Positions 1-7,254 of a DNA stretch of 33,901 nt are shown one piece after another (the first letter of the stretch is position 1; each line of letters starts with the position of its first letter). A program made the position numbers and the translations under genes. Location: the IMG/VR virus record IMGVR_UViG_3300024432_000937, positions 1-33,901 of that record. One strand, given 5' to 3'. The notes beneath the pieces are model-generated. The model was not told the DNA's origin. It made no database searches and saw only the letters and a program-made list of their open reading frames with translations. The stretch comes from a virus.

Positions 1-127
1 CTGCCAGTAATCATCTGTAGCAATCAGGGCGTAGAAAACGCCCGCGACAGTATAGACCGCCGCCGCATTTGTCCTCACATCCTGTACCGTTGTCCCGATT
101 GTTATCCCTAGGTCAGCGAAAGACTGC
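1..127. repeat. Terminal direct repeat (circular overlap, left copy)
   Basis: The first 127 bases are identical to bases 33775-33901. An exact overlap of 127, a common assembler k-mer length, is the signature of a circular molecule linearised by assembly. A coding frame runs straight through the join, which supports circularity. A genuine short terminal redundancy cannot be excluded from sequence alone. Confidence 0.95.
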
Positions 128-270
128 GCGTAAAGCGCCTTTTTGGGGCCGGTCAACTCGTTCAATTCGCTGATAAAAATCCAGTTCGGTGTTCTGACGA
201 GGCCGTGAGGTACTACCTGATCGACTGCCCCCGCCAGTATATTTGCTGATAGTTTCGCTATTTGAGTCAT
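1..270 (-). CDS. Putative virion protein, N-terminal part (gene continues at right end)
   Basis: This is the first 90 codons of a 216-residue protein that crosses the contig ends; the rest lies at 33394-33774. The start is ATG at 270 (MTQIAKLSANILAGAV), with GGAGG a little upstream. The N-terminus aligns with the neighbouring paralogue at 32657-33322 (shared pattern A.LNQ/VDQ, HGL, TP.W, KKALYA). No known family was recognised. The beta-rich, cysteine-poor composition and the location in the structural operon suggest a capsid or capsid-associated component. That role is inferred from context only. Confidence 0.85.
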   Translation of the reverse strand, partial: MTQIAKLSANILAGAVDQVVPHGLVRTPNWIFISELNELTGPKKALYAQSFADLGITIGTTVQDVRTNAAAVYTVAGVFYALIATDDYWQ

Positions 271-277
271 TTTCCAA

Positions 278-676
278 CTAGCCTCCCTTTCTCCCGCCGA
301 TCTTCTTTCTTGCGGCGGTGATCAGTAAGTCTTTTAGAAGCCACAATCCGAAGACGGACGCGGCGACCAATGCGAATGTCTGAGCGTTGACGCCCCACTG
401 AAAGCCCTTCGGCGCTTCGCCTGAGCATACCATAGCCGCCTCGCTGGGAGGCATGTTATAGGGTTCTGAGGTATACTTCTTCAGGCATTCCAGGTAGTCC
501 GACTTTTCCTCACGCTTTTCGTGGAACTGCCAGATCGTCCCTCCGCCGATCAGCGTACCCGCGCCGATAATGAGCGCCGTTACCAGGGCAATGCCTAGCT
601 CGCCGTCACCCGGCGCTTGACTCAGGACGGGCGCGGCCTGCTGTCGAAGATTTAAACCCTTCCTGGTGATGAGCAT
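278..676 (-). CDS. Small two-helix membrane protein, unknown
   Basis: 132 residues; ATG at 676 with GGGAGGG upstream. Two hydrophobic stretches are visible: a glycine-rich one at about residues 27-50 and one at about 98-117, which is followed by a basic tail (AARKKIGGRKGG). Between them lies a soluble loop with two cysteines. This fits an integral protein of a virion membrane or host membrane. It is packed between two other small membrane proteins and the split paralogue gene, so it is probably co-expressed with virion components. No homologue was recognised and function is unknown. Confidence 0.8.
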   Translation of the reverse strand: MLITRKGLNLRQQAAPVLSQAPGDGELGIALVTALIIGAGTLIGGGTIWQFHEKREEKSDYLECLKKYTSEPYNMPPSEAAMVCSGEAPKGFQWGVNAQTFALVAASVFGLWLLKDLLITAARKKIGGRKGG

Positions 677-689
677 AGCGTAGCCCTCC

Positions 690-941
690 CTATGAGAACA
701 CCTTTCCGCCTATAAGCCCCAGGGCGATCCAGAAGATCGGGTGCGTGTAGATAGGTCGCTTCGCAGGCGGTGGACACAGGAAAGGTATATAGCCCATCAT
801 ACGCCTGCACTCTTTTTCGCCAAGCATAGCGGCGCATGTGCTGAACGCAGCATCGAAAGCCTCCTGATAGCTCGCCGCCGGCCTCGCCACTGTCTCTTGC
901 CCAAGTCCGCTTAACGGTTGCACTTTGCGCTGTAGGATCAT
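690..941 (-). CDS. Small tail-anchored membrane protein with Cys pair
   Basis: 83 residues. The ATG overlaps the stop of the upstream gene as ATGA (938-941), and GGAGGAGG precedes it, so translation is coupled. A soluble N-terminal part carries a two-cysteine segment (STCAAMLGEKECRRMM) and the last 20 residues form one hydrophobic helix (HPIFWIALGLIGGKVFS). The cysteine segment resembles one in the plus-strand gene at 6857-7114 (DTCVKLFGRDRCRQML), which is also tail-anchored, so the two may be distant paralogues on opposite transcription units. Function unknown. Confidence 0.8.
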   Translation of the reverse strand: MILQRKVQPLSGLGQETVARPAASYQEAFDAAFSTCAAMLGEKECRRMMGYIPFLCPPPAKRPIYTHPIFWIALGLIGGKVFS

Positions 942-1378
942 GTTCCCTCCTCCTCGTAATAGCCCCTCGCTGGCGTTCGGCGTCCGGGTTTCCGTCTCTG
1001 TAGTCCGTTCTTTCGCCTTGACAAAGCCACAAGAGAGAAAGCAGCTATTCCCAACAGGACGATCAGCCGTGTATCTATCCCTCCGGCTCTCGCTGGCTCC
1101 CGCGCGGGGGTCCAGACCTCCTCCTCCTCCACGTCGGCAGGCGACACAAACGCCGGCGGGTAATAAGGTATATACGGCTCGTAGTGGGTCGGAGGCATTC
1201 CCGGTGAAACTGTGATAGGCTCTACTGGCGCTTCCGGCGGAGGCACCGTAACAACGGGCGTAACGGGCGTAACTGTTGCGACCGGAGTCGTGACGCCGGG
1301 AACGGCTATCGTGATCCCGCGTGATAGAAGCTCAGTCCTGATGTCTAAGTCTGTTATAACTCCAAGCGCGCTGCCCAT
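938..1378 (-). CDS. Pro/Val-rich single-pass membrane protein
   Basis: 146 residues; ATG at 1378 after TAGGAGG. Residues about 25-90 are dominated by Pro, Val and Thr (an extended stalk), followed by an acidic patch, one transmembrane helix (about 100-120, TRLIVLLGIAAFSLVALS), and a strongly basic C-terminal tail. The layout, an extended outer segment plus a membrane anchor plus a basic inner tail, is what a penton-linked or membrane-to-capsid connector would have, but no family is recognised. Flanked by other small membrane proteins. Confidence 0.8.
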   Translation of the reverse strand: MGSALGVITDLDIRTELLSRGITIAVPGVTTPVATVTPVTPVVTVPPPEAPVEPITVSPGMPPTHYEPYIPYYPPAFVSPADVEEEEVWTPAREPARAGGIDTRLIVLLGIAAFSLVALSRRKNGLQRRKPGRRTPARGYYEEEGT

Positions 1379-1387
1379 GATAGCCTC

Positions 1388-1894
1388 CTACATGCCTAAT
1401 TTGCCCCTGAAAACCGCAAACGCAAGCAGACCGCCTCCTACCCATGCCCAGGTCGGCAGTTGGTCGAAAAACCCGGCCTTTTCTTCGGGTATGGGAAGAC
1501 AGCCCCCCTCCGGCGTTGGGTAGAAGCCCGGCGGACACTGTACCTGCGTTGGCGGCGTGATCCCTCCCGCCGTTCCGAATTGGCTCCTTATCACTTGCTC
1601 CCACTGCGCCGGCGATCTACCCTGCGGGTCGGCCTTCGCGATTGAGGCCGCTATTGTCTGTATCTCAGCCGGTTCGAGGCTTTGCACACCTGACTGCTCC
1701 TTCGCTCCTTTGATCGCGTCATAAGTACTGAGACCCAGACCCACGCCCTGGATAGTCCATCCTGCGATCTGCATTGCGAGCGCCCAGTTGAAGCCCAAGC
1801 CTGGGGTCTTCGCTCCTGAGAAAACCTGCCTCTGTGCAAGGATGGAATCGAACTTGTGAATGGGATTCCCGCCTCGCCCTGTGTGGATAACCAT
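1388..1894 (-). CDS. Tail-anchored membrane protein with CPPGFYP..GGC loop
   Basis: 168 residues; ATG at 1894 with GGAGG nine bases upstream. A mildly hydrophobic glycine-rich stretch lies at about 35-60. A two-cysteine loop (QCPPGFYPTPEGGCLP) lies near 120-135, and a C-terminal hydrophobic helix ends in RGKLGM. A similar Cys-Gly-Pro-Cys loop just ahead of a C-terminal anchor is present in the protein at 21009-21572. Likely a virion-membrane protein by context; function unknown. Confidence 0.8.
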   Translation of the reverse strand: MVIHTGRGGNPIHKFDSILAQRQVFSGAKTPGLGFNWALAMQIAGWTIQGVGLGLSTYDAIKGAKEQSGVQSLEPAEIQTIAASIAKADPQGRSPAQWEQVIRSQFGTAGGITPPTQVQCPPGFYPTPEGGCLPIPEEKAGFFDQLPTWAWVGGGLLAFAVFRGKLGM

Positions 1895-1916
1895 TGTCTA
1901 ACCTCCTCGCAGATGT

Positions 1917-3506
1917 TCATCGTGCTAGTTGGAGAAGCCGGCCGCCGACGACTGGCGTGTACGTCCGCTGATAAACCATCTGATCGACGATGGCCTTCGC
2001 TCCCTCTGTCAACTGGTCAAATACGCCTTCTGGAACTTCGAGACTGCCCGGATAGGGTCTTACCCCGCCCGCTATCAGAGTATGTGTGACCGCCTGCGCT
2101 ACCATTTCGGACTCGATCAGGCAGTCGGCGCGGCCGGGCGTAACGCCTGCCTCCGCCTCCGCCGCCTGTTTGCATTGCTCATAACTCTTGAAGATCGCCG
2201 CCCGCTGCGACCATCTTTCCAGCCGTTCCGCTTCCGTCTCAACGGGCGTCCCTGGAACCGTCGTCGGCGTCGGCCTCTCCCGTTCCATCATAAAGAGTAC
2301 GTTCTTGAGATCGCGGGGCGCTCCCTCCCTCGTATATACGCCCGAACTACTGGCGGCTACTCTTACGTGACCCTCCCACCCCGGGTCTGATGCTGCGTTC
2401 GGATCGCCACCGGCCTCAGAGTATATCCGCTTCCCGGCGTCGGCTCCCTTCTCCACCAGGTCAACGTATTGAGCGTCCTCAACTATGTAGTAAGCCCTCC
2501 CACTGACGATCAGCTTTATCGCAGCCGGCTTGTCGGTCTTCCACACAAGCGCCAAGCCCATCATCGCAGCGCGCGCGACTGATAGCGTGACGGTCGGCGT
2601 TGGCGTCGGCGTTGGGGTATAAGGCCGCTCAGGTCTGAGCCTCGGCGTTGGAGTAGGGGTCGGTGTTGGAGTAGGGGTCGGCGTCGGGGTATAGGTCGGC
2701 GTCGGGGTATAGGTCGGCGTTGGAGTAGGGGTCGGCGTTGGAGTAGGGGTCGGCGTTGGAGTAGGGGCCGGTGTCGGGGTAGCGACGGCAACCGTGATCC
2801 CCATGTCTCCCAGGAGGCCAATGGTGATCAGGTTATATGCGATCTGTATAAAACGCCTGTCAACGTCCTCGCGAACGAAGACCGGATCGCTTCCAACGTC
2901 CTCAATCCATTCGCGGGCCCCGAGGACAACGCGATTCATCATCGCGGCCTCCATCACCATCCCCTTACGGTAGCTGATCCCCAATTCCTGCATAGCGCCC
3001 TTGACTGCCCACTCCGCGCGCTCTACGTGCGATGATCCCCACCACTGCCTCTCTTGCTGGTAGGGGATCGGCGAGGTTCCCTGTCCAGTCGGCAGAAAAT
3101 TTGCGCTCTGGGATCGCGGACCCCTGGTGATGCCGATACTGCTCAGATATTGCGCTGCTCTGGTTTTCCCCTGCTCTCGCAAGTCGTGATGGCTCATACC
3201 CTCCGGCGTCGTGGCGGAAACGTTCAGATACTCCACCTGCACTATGTTTGCGCCTGTAGTCGTAACGACCTTGTCATAAACATCGCGCTTGAGGCTTCCG
3301 GGCATGATGGGAATTTTCCAGAAGTCGAGGGCGTGCCGGACCAGAGCGCCAACATCGGCTTTCGCTGACGGTCTGAATGGAATTCCAGATGTCAATATGG
3401 GTGTCAATACGGGGGTTGGTGTCGGTGTGGGCGTAGCTGTAGGTGTGACGGTCTGGCTTAAGATACCATCAAAAGCCTTCCGTGAGTTATCCTGCGCGAT
3501 TAGCAT
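1917..3506 (-). CDS. Large Pro-Thr-linker virion-type protein
   Basis: 529 residues, the longest gene of the minus unit; ATG at 3506 with AAGGGGG upstream. Globular segments are separated by low-complexity Pro-Thr tracts: a short one at residues 20-35 and a long one at about 245-310 made of TPTP and YTPTP units. The C-terminal part contains two cysteines and no obvious membrane helix. Extended Pro-Thr linkers are typical of extracellular proteins of Chloroflexota, and in virions such linkers commonly tether spikes. A spike or vertex-fibre role is inference. The upstream gap carries a bidirectional terminator-like hairpin, so this gene may start a separate transcript. Confidence 0.85.
   Translation of the reverse strand: MLIAQDNSRKAFDGILSQTVTPTATPTPTPTPVLTPILTSGIPFRPSAKADVGALVRHALDFWKIPIMPGSLKRDVYDKVVTTTGANIVQVEYLNVSATTPEGMSHHDLREQGKTRAAQYLSSIGITRGPRSQSANFLPTGQGTSPIPYQQERQWWGSSHVERAEWAVKGAMQELGISYRKGMVMEAAMMNRVVLGAREWIEDVGSDPVFVREDVDRRFIQIAYNLITIGLLGDMGITVAVATPTPAPTPTPTPTPTPTPTPTPTYTPTPTYTPTPTPTPTPTPTPTPRLRPERPYTPTPTPTPTVTLSVARAAMMGLALVWKTDKPAAIKLIVSGRAYYIVEDAQYVDLVEKGADAGKRIYSEAGGDPNAASDPGWEGHVRVAASSSGVYTREGAPRDLKNVLFMMERERPTPTTVPGTPVETEAERLERWSQRAAIFKSYEQCKQAAEAEAGVTPGRADCLIESEMVAQAVTHTLIAGGVRPYPGSLEVPEGVFDQLTEGAKAIVDQMVYQRTYTPVVGGRLLQLAR
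2643..2767 (-). repeat. 18-bp tandem repeats encoding Pro-Thr linker
   Basis: Read on the plus strand this is a run of 18-bp units of the form GTCGGCGTTGGAGTAGGG or GTCGGCGTCGGGGTATAG. They encode TPTPTP and TPTPTY on the minus strand within the 529-residue protein. Near-identical adjacent units make copy-number change by slippage likely. Confidence 0.9.
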
Positions 3507-3556
3507 TGCGATCCCCCTTAACGCCTGTGTAGTAGAGACCGCGAACGCCAGAAACA

Positions 3557-3604
3557 GAAAACCCCGCGAAAGAGCATAAGATTTCTGGCGCTCGCGGGGT
3601 TTTC
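3557..3604. terminator. Bidirectional terminator-like hairpin with interleaved second stem
   Basis: GAAAACCCCGCGA at 3557-3569 pairs perfectly with TCGCGGGGTTTTC at 3592-3604. On each strand the stem ends in GGGGTTTT, which suits an intrinsic terminator in either direction. A second perfect pair, CGCCAGAAA (3546-3554) with TTTCTGGCG (3582-3590), is interleaved with it (order A-B-A'-B'). The two stems therefore cannot form as simple nested hairpins; they form a pseudoknot or alternate. It separates the transglutaminase-like gene from the 529-residue gene. Confidence 0.6.
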
Positions 3605-3613
3605 CTTAGTGAG

Positions 3614-3702
3614 AGTAATCAGTGATCAGTGATCAGTAATGAGTGGTGCGCACGTTGGAAAGCCCTCTACCTCAATTACTGATCACTGATTACTGATCAC
3701 TG
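3614..3702. repeat. Heptad repeats forming a long inverted repeat
   Basis: The left arm at 3614-3640 consists of AGTRATC heptads. The right arm at 3676-3702 is the complement (TGATYAC heptads). The arms of about 27 bp are complementary apart from about two positions and enclose about 35 bases. Related heptads occur at 23301-23321 and 23673-23690. They lie between genes of the minus operon. Confidence 0.75.
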
Positions 3703-3709
3703 TAAACAG

Positions 3710-4252
3710 TTAGTTGACCTCGTAAAGGAGGGAATTGGCGATCCCGGTGGGTTCCGCTCCTACGGCTGGAACCTGTGTCGCGTCAACTGGTATCCACTGT
3801 GTAGGGTCTTCTGGCGGTGTGCCAGATAGCAAATATATGTGATGATAGTCGGGCTGCCCCTCCATCTGGATCACCTTGATCCTGATAGGGTGTCCTGCCG
3901 CTTGCAGCATCGCTCCGCCGAGTGCTGTCATGTCGTCACAGTCGCCTTTCGCCATTTGCAGCGTCCGATCTGGTGTGCTATACGTGTCGATCCCGTATGT
4001 GTCAAGGGTGTAGCGCACGTTACGCTGAATGTGGCCAGCGATAGCGTTGACCTCGCCTAGCCAGTCGCGAGGCTTTACACACCATCCATCGGTGCAGTAG
4101 TCCGTGAGAGCCTGCGCGACGTGGGTGTGGACGAGTGGAGATACACGGCCTTTCTGGATGTTCCCGGCTATAAGCTCAACGCGGTCATCCGTCGTCCTGA
4201 CTTTCTTGATCCGTCCCTTCATCGCTGCCAGAGTCCAGGGGTCGGCTGTCAT
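3710..4252 (-). CDS. Transglutaminase-like cysteine protease/crosslinking protein
   Basis: 180 residues from ATG at 4252 (MTADPWTL); an upstream in-frame start at 4312 would overlap the previous gene more. The transglutaminase-like triad is visible: Cys in KGDCDDMTALGGAML at about residue 105, His in YHHIYLLSG, and Asp in WIPVDAT. The core resembles bacterial transglutaminase-like cysteine proteinases, which cut or cross-link proteins. Its place between the operon head and the large linker protein suggests virion maturation or cell-envelope modification, but substrate and role are inferred. Start choice is uncertain because the Shine-Dalgarno is weak (AGAGGCGA). Confidence 0.75.
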   Translation of the reverse strand: MTADPWTLAAMKGRIKKVRTTDDRVELIAGNIQKGRVSPLVHTHVAQALTDYCTDGWCVKPRDWLGEVNAIAGHIQRNVRYTLDTYGIDTYSTPDRTLQMAKGDCDDMTALGGAMLQAAGHPIRIKVIQMEGQPDYHHIYLLSGTPPEDPTQWIPVDATQVPAVGAEPTGIANSLLYEVN

Positions 4253-5501
4253 CTTCTGTCGCCTCTGATTCCTCTGAGGCTTCCTCTGCCACTGTAGAAT
4301 CATAAACTGCATCTATCACCGTTTCCTGTCGTTCGTCCGCTTGCTGCTCGTCCGAGCGGTATTCCGTGACTATATTGATAAAGTCCTGCCTGCATCGTTG
4401 GCTAAACTCCGGGTCGGCCGCGAATTCAGGGATTATGCGCGACCATTTATCGAAAGCCGCCGCCGGGTCGGGTATGGTGATCTCCCATTGGCCGTTGATA
4501 CATCGCGCCCCCTCGCAAAGACAGACCGTGTCCACAAACTCCGACGCGATCTGCTCTGAGGGAGCGCCCCGCTGGATCATGCCCCGCATCTTGGTTATCG
4601 CGCCAGTGCCGATCTCTTCGGGCGTGAGAGCGCCCGTCGCCGTCGGGTCGGGTGCGCTCATGTCGGCCTGGCGGCTGAGGGCGCTCGCCTGATCGGTCGG
4701 CGCGGGATTCCCGGCGGCTCCCGCGAATCCCGCCTGTGGGTTCATACCTTCCTGACGCTGTGGCAACTGGATCACGTTCGAGTTATCAGCCGGGGGAAGA
4801 CCAGCCGGCGCGCCGGGTGCGGCTCCTGCGATAAGGTTTGCGGCGTGAGGAAGGATCGCGTTCCCTAAGCCCTCGGCGATCTTCTCCAACGCGCTAGTCT
4901 TGGCTCCTGTAGCGGAGACCGGCGCTCGCCGGCGATCCAAGCCCTCGACGAGATCGACGGTGCTTTTTATGACGCCAACAGCGTCAGAAAACCCACCGCC
5001 GCTCTGCGTTGCAAGAAGGTGCTGCATGAGAACCTCCTCCCTCTTCTGCTGCCCCTGGAAGATCATCTCATACATCTTGAGCATCCCTGCATTCGCGCTG
5101 TCCGCTTTCTCTGCCTTCGCTGCCTTCGCCTCCGTGCTCTTCGGCTTCTTCCGGTCGCCCTCGATCTTCAATTTGTAGGTCTCTGGCTTGTCTGAGTCCG
5201 CTAGAGTGAGCAGCGTACCTTTGGGCTGTCTAAAGGTGATGTTGTACTTCCCCGGCCCGCACTCCTCAGCTACTAGCTGGTAGAATGACAGGGCGTCAAT
5301 ATCGGCTATGTCCCATTGGACTTTCATAACCCCATCAATGGGTGATCCCTCTCGCGCGATCTGGATCGTTAAGTCCTGCCCTAAGCCCTTGAGCACAGCG
5401 ATCCGGTCTACGGGATCAATGGGGATGACCTCTTTCTTAAGTTCTGTCGCGTCCTTTACCCTTAGTCCGTCTCTTTTTCCCCGAAATGGTCTCCAGCGCA
5501 T
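4185..5501 (-). CDS. Acidic-tailed 438-residue protein, unknown (possible scaffold/assembly)
   Basis: The start is taken at 5501 because GGAAGGAGG sits nine bases before that ATG; a longer frame reaches 5555. The N-terminal 130 residues look like a beta-rich domain. A Lys/Ala-rich probable coiled segment follows (about 120-150), then Ala/Pro/Gly-rich linkers and a helical segment. The last 40 residues are very acidic (runs of E, D, S). Two cysteines lie near residues 330-340 (CLCEGARC). An acidic tail and low-complexity middle are common in scaffolding or DNA-mimic proteins, but no family is recognised. It overlaps both neighbours by about 65 bases, indicating coupled translation. Confidence 0.8.
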   Translation of the reverse strand: MRWRPFRGKRDGLRVKDATELKKEVIPIDPVDRIAVLKGLGQDLTIQIAREGSPIDGVMKVQWDIADIDALSFYQLVAEECGPGKYNITFRQPKGTLLTLADSDKPETYKLKIEGDRKKPKSTEAKAAKAEKADSANAGMLKMYEMIFQGQQKREEVLMQHLLATQSGGGFSDAVGVIKSTVDLVEGLDRRRAPVSATGAKTSALEKIAEGLGNAILPHAANLIAGAAPGAPAGLPPADNSNVIQLPQRQEGMNPQAGFAGAAGNPAPTDQASALSRQADMSAPDPTATGALTPEEIGTGAITKMRGMIQRGAPSEQIASEFVDTVCLCEGARCINGQWEITIPDPAAAFDKWSRIIPEFAADPEFSQRCRQDFINIVTEYRSDEQQADERQETVIDAVYDSTVAEEASEESEATEDDSRPLDSGSDEGTDQESQDDG

Positions 5502-5871
5502 CTTGATCCTCCTTCCGGGCGCGCTTGATTGCAGCCGCGTCAAGCTCTTTCCCACGCTCTATGAAATCGTCGATCTCAGATATTAGAAAATATCGGGTCG
5601 CGTCGAACCGTCTGAGGACTGTGAAGCCCCACTCGTCCGCGTGCCTGTTCAGCGTCAGGTTAGACACACCGAGCCTCTTCGCTGCCTCCCCTATGGAAAG
5701 ACTGATGTTTTTGGATAAAGCCCAAGCCGGCGGATTCCAGAGGTCGTTCTTGTGAGTGCTACCATAGGGTAGTGCCTTTCTCCGAACACTCTCCATGCCT
5801 TGTCCGTTCGCTCTCCAGTCGCTATCCGTTCGCTGATATGTGTCGTTTTGCTGTTGTGGGTAATGACTCAT
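5437..5871 (-). CDS. Helix-turn-helix DNA-binding protein, first gene of minus operon
   Basis: 144 residues. A MerR/excisionase-type helix-turn-helix is visible at about residues 50-90: a start like SIGEAAKRLGVSNLTLNRH, then a wing-like strand (GFTVLRRFDATRYFL) and ISEIDDFIER. The C-terminus is very basic. ATG 5871 has no Shine-Dalgarno, but a good promoter -10 box ends 17 bases upstream, so the mRNA would be nearly leaderless; this decides the start over an in-frame TTG at 5889 that overlaps the promoter. A regulator of the divergent control region is the likely role, inferred from position. Confidence 0.75.
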   Translation of the reverse strand: MSHYPQQQNDTYQRTDSDWRANGQGMESVRRKALPYGSTHKNDLWNPPAWALSKNISLSIGEAAKRLGVSNLTLNRHADEWGFTVLRRFDATRYFLISEIDDFIERGKELDAAAIKRARKEDQDALETISGKKRRTKGKGRDRT

Positions 5872-5887
5872 TGGTGGGTTTGATCTC

Positions 5888-5917
5888 AATATAGCACAGG
5901 CAGGCAGGGAAAGTCAA
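5888..5917 (-). promoter_or_regulatory. Sigma70-type promoter for minus operon (proximal)
   Basis: Read on the minus strand: TTGACT (5917-5912), 18-base spacer, TATATT (5893-5888). Its spacer start (TTTCCCTGCCTGCC) closely resembles the spacer of the plus-strand promoter at 7179-7208 (TTTCCTCTGCCTCC), so both may be read or repressed together. The predicted start of transcription is only about 10 bases before ATG 5871. Confidence 0.7.
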
Positions 5918-5964
5918 GGGATAAACCGGGGAGGGACGGGAAAAGAGAGCGATAGATCGAAAGA

Positions 5965-6000
5965 CGCCGCCGCTTCCACCAATGGAAACGTGCGGCGGCG
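5965..6000. other. GC-rich stem-loop in divergent control region
   Basis: CGCCGCCGC (5965-5973) pairs with GCGGCGGCG (5992-6000). An inner TTCCA/TGGAA stem closes a CCAA tetraloop. It lies between the two minus-strand promoters, so transcripts from the distal one would carry it as a leader structure. The outer arm with its flank (GCGGCGGCGCT, 5992-6002) is identical to an arm of the stem-loop at 14104-14156. Confidence 0.75.
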
Positions 6001-6025
6001 CTACCATACCGTCTAGTTGGAGAGA

Positions 6026-6054
6026 AGTATACCAGCAGCGCGCGGCTATGTCAA
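6026..6054 (-). promoter_or_regulatory. Strong sigma70-type promoter, minus strand (distal)
   Basis: On the minus strand TTGACA (6054-6049), 17-base spacer, TATACT (6031-6026): consensus -35, optimal spacing and a good -10. It would transcribe through the stem-loop at 5965-6000 into the minus operon. Confidence 0.8.
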
Positions 6055-6065
6055 CGACTTTTCTG

Positions 6066-6094
6066 TTGACCGCTCACAAAATCTGAGGTAGGAT
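6066..6094 (+). promoter_or_regulatory. Candidate plus-strand promoter
   Basis: TTGACC (6066-6071), 17-base spacer, TAGGAT (6089-6094). Its -35 box and the -35 box of the minus promoter at 6049-6054 form a GTCAAC...GTTGAC inverted repeat about nine bases apart, so the promoters are back-to-back. It would drive the glycosyltransferase at 6150. Confidence 0.55.
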
Positions 6095-6149
6095 TAAGTA
6101 CTTCATTGACCTATAAGCTAGATCAAGACCAACAGGGAAGGGAGAGGCG

Positions 6150-6860
6150 ATGCTGGTTATATCAAACCCGGACCTTCTCAGGGTTCCGCTGTCGTTCAAT
6201 ATCATAGCGAACAACGTGCCTCCCGTCAGGTTCCAGAGAATGATCGAGAGCATAGCGCCAGTCGCGGATCATATCGCTGTCGTCTTCGATGAAACCGCGC
6301 CCACGTCGCTCTATGATATTGCGCTGAGGTATCGAAGCGATATAGCGACGCATCGTTGGATCGGAAACTTCGCCTATCAGCGGAATAATGCCCTGGAGAT
6401 TACCCGGAGGCACTATGCTTCAGCAGGGATTGTCTATGTCGCGTGGACGGACACGGACGAATGGATGAGGCCGGACGTGGGAGCCAGAATCAGAAACCTC
6501 ATGACCGCGCCCAGGATGAAAGCGTTTTATCTCTGGCAGGGGTCACCGTCGAAGACCGGCGGCTTGACGCTGGTTCCCCAGGTTCGCATATTCCCCCTGG
6601 TCGATGGTGTCAGGTGGGAAATACCCGCGCATGAACAGATACTAGCATCCCTTAAGCGCGTCGGAATCCAGACGGAGGTGACAGATCTGCGGATCGAGCA
6701 TTCGGGATACTGGAACGACCGCGAGGTAGAGGTGAAGAACCGCAGAAACCTCAAGATACTGAGGAGGCGTGTCCAGACTAACCCGGAAGACAGATTTTCA
6801 CAACAGAACTATCAGAACGCGCTGCAATATGAGCGCAGCTTAAGGAGGGCGCGGATATGA
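6150..6860 (+). CDS. GT2-like glycosyltransferase
   Basis: 236 residues; ATG 6150 with GGGAGAGG upstream. An N-terminal Rossmann-type segment (LSFNIIANN..) leads to GNFAYQRNNALE and a DxD-type metal/nucleotide-sugar motif (AWTDTDEWM, about residue 105). PQVRIFP..DGVRWEIPAHEQI follows, the Arg-Phe...His-Glu signature seen in GT2 enzymes that act on cell-surface glycans. It probably transfers sugars to a virion or host-surface acceptor; the acceptor cannot be told. First gene of the plus unit, overlapping the next gene by ATGA. Confidence 0.75.
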   Translation: MLVISNPDLLRVPLSFNIIANNVPPVRFQRMIESIAPVADHIAVVFDETAPTSLYDIALRYRSDIATHRWIGNFAYQRNNALEITRRHYASAGIVYVAWTDTDEWMRPDVGARIRNLMTAPRMKAFYLWQGSPSKTGGLTLVPQVRIFPLVDGVRWEIPAHEQILASLKRVGIQTEVTDLRIEHSGYWNDREVEVKNRRNLKILRRRVQTNPEDRFSQQNYQNALQYERSLRRARI

Positions 6861-7114
6861 GCATATACCTCACTCCCATCGTGGACAGTTATGAGCAATG
6901 CAAGCGGATTCGGACGCCCGAAGAGTGCAGGCAACTGGCGGCAACTGGCGCGGCGGCAAGCGCCCAGGGCTATCTTCTCGGATACGATACCTGCGTCAAG
7001 CTCTTCGGTCGTGACCGCTGCCGTCAGATGCTATCCTCTGGGAGGTCTGCTCCCGTAGCGATTGCCGTCGTCTCTTTCGCCTTCGGTTTTCTTGCCGGCC
7101 GGCTCCTTAAATGA
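6857..7114 (+). CDS. Small tail-anchored membrane protein with Cys motifs
   Basis: 85 residues, translationally coupled to the glycosyltransferase through an ATGA overlap. Four cysteines lie in two pairs (EQCKRIRTPEECRQL and DTCVKLFGRDRCRQML), which look like an internally repeated helical hairpin. The C-terminal 18 residues are a hydrophobic anchor (VAIAVVSFAFGFLAGRLL). Similar to the protein at 690-941. A membrane partner of the glycosyltransferase or a virion component are both possible. Confidence 0.75.
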   Translation: MSIYLTPIVDSYEQCKRIRTPEECRQLAATGAAASAQGYLLGYDTCVKLFGRDRCRQMLSSGRSAPVAIAVVSFAFGFLAGRLLK

Positions 7115-7178
7115 TGACCGACTAGACCACCTCACTGATAGAATCCCTCCCCCTCTGCCAATTTTCGTCTTTTCCCTC

Positions 7179-7208
7179 TTGACTTTCCTCTGCCTCCTAT
7201 TGTATAAT
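7179..7208 (+). promoter_or_regulatory. Strong sigma70-type promoter for replication/early genes
   Basis: TTGACT (7179-7184), 18-base spacer, TATAAT (7203-7208). It lies in the 140-base gap after the small membrane protein and would start transcription about 40 bases before the helix-turn-helix gene at 7255. Confidence 0.85.
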
Positions 7209-7254
7209 TACATGTCTTGATATGTTCTGAGCATTCCCACAAGGGGGTACAGCA

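Noticed and set aside
2561-2821. Arg-rich alternative frame over the Pro-Thr repeat
   Set aside because: Created by the 18-bp repeat in another frame; no ribosome site.
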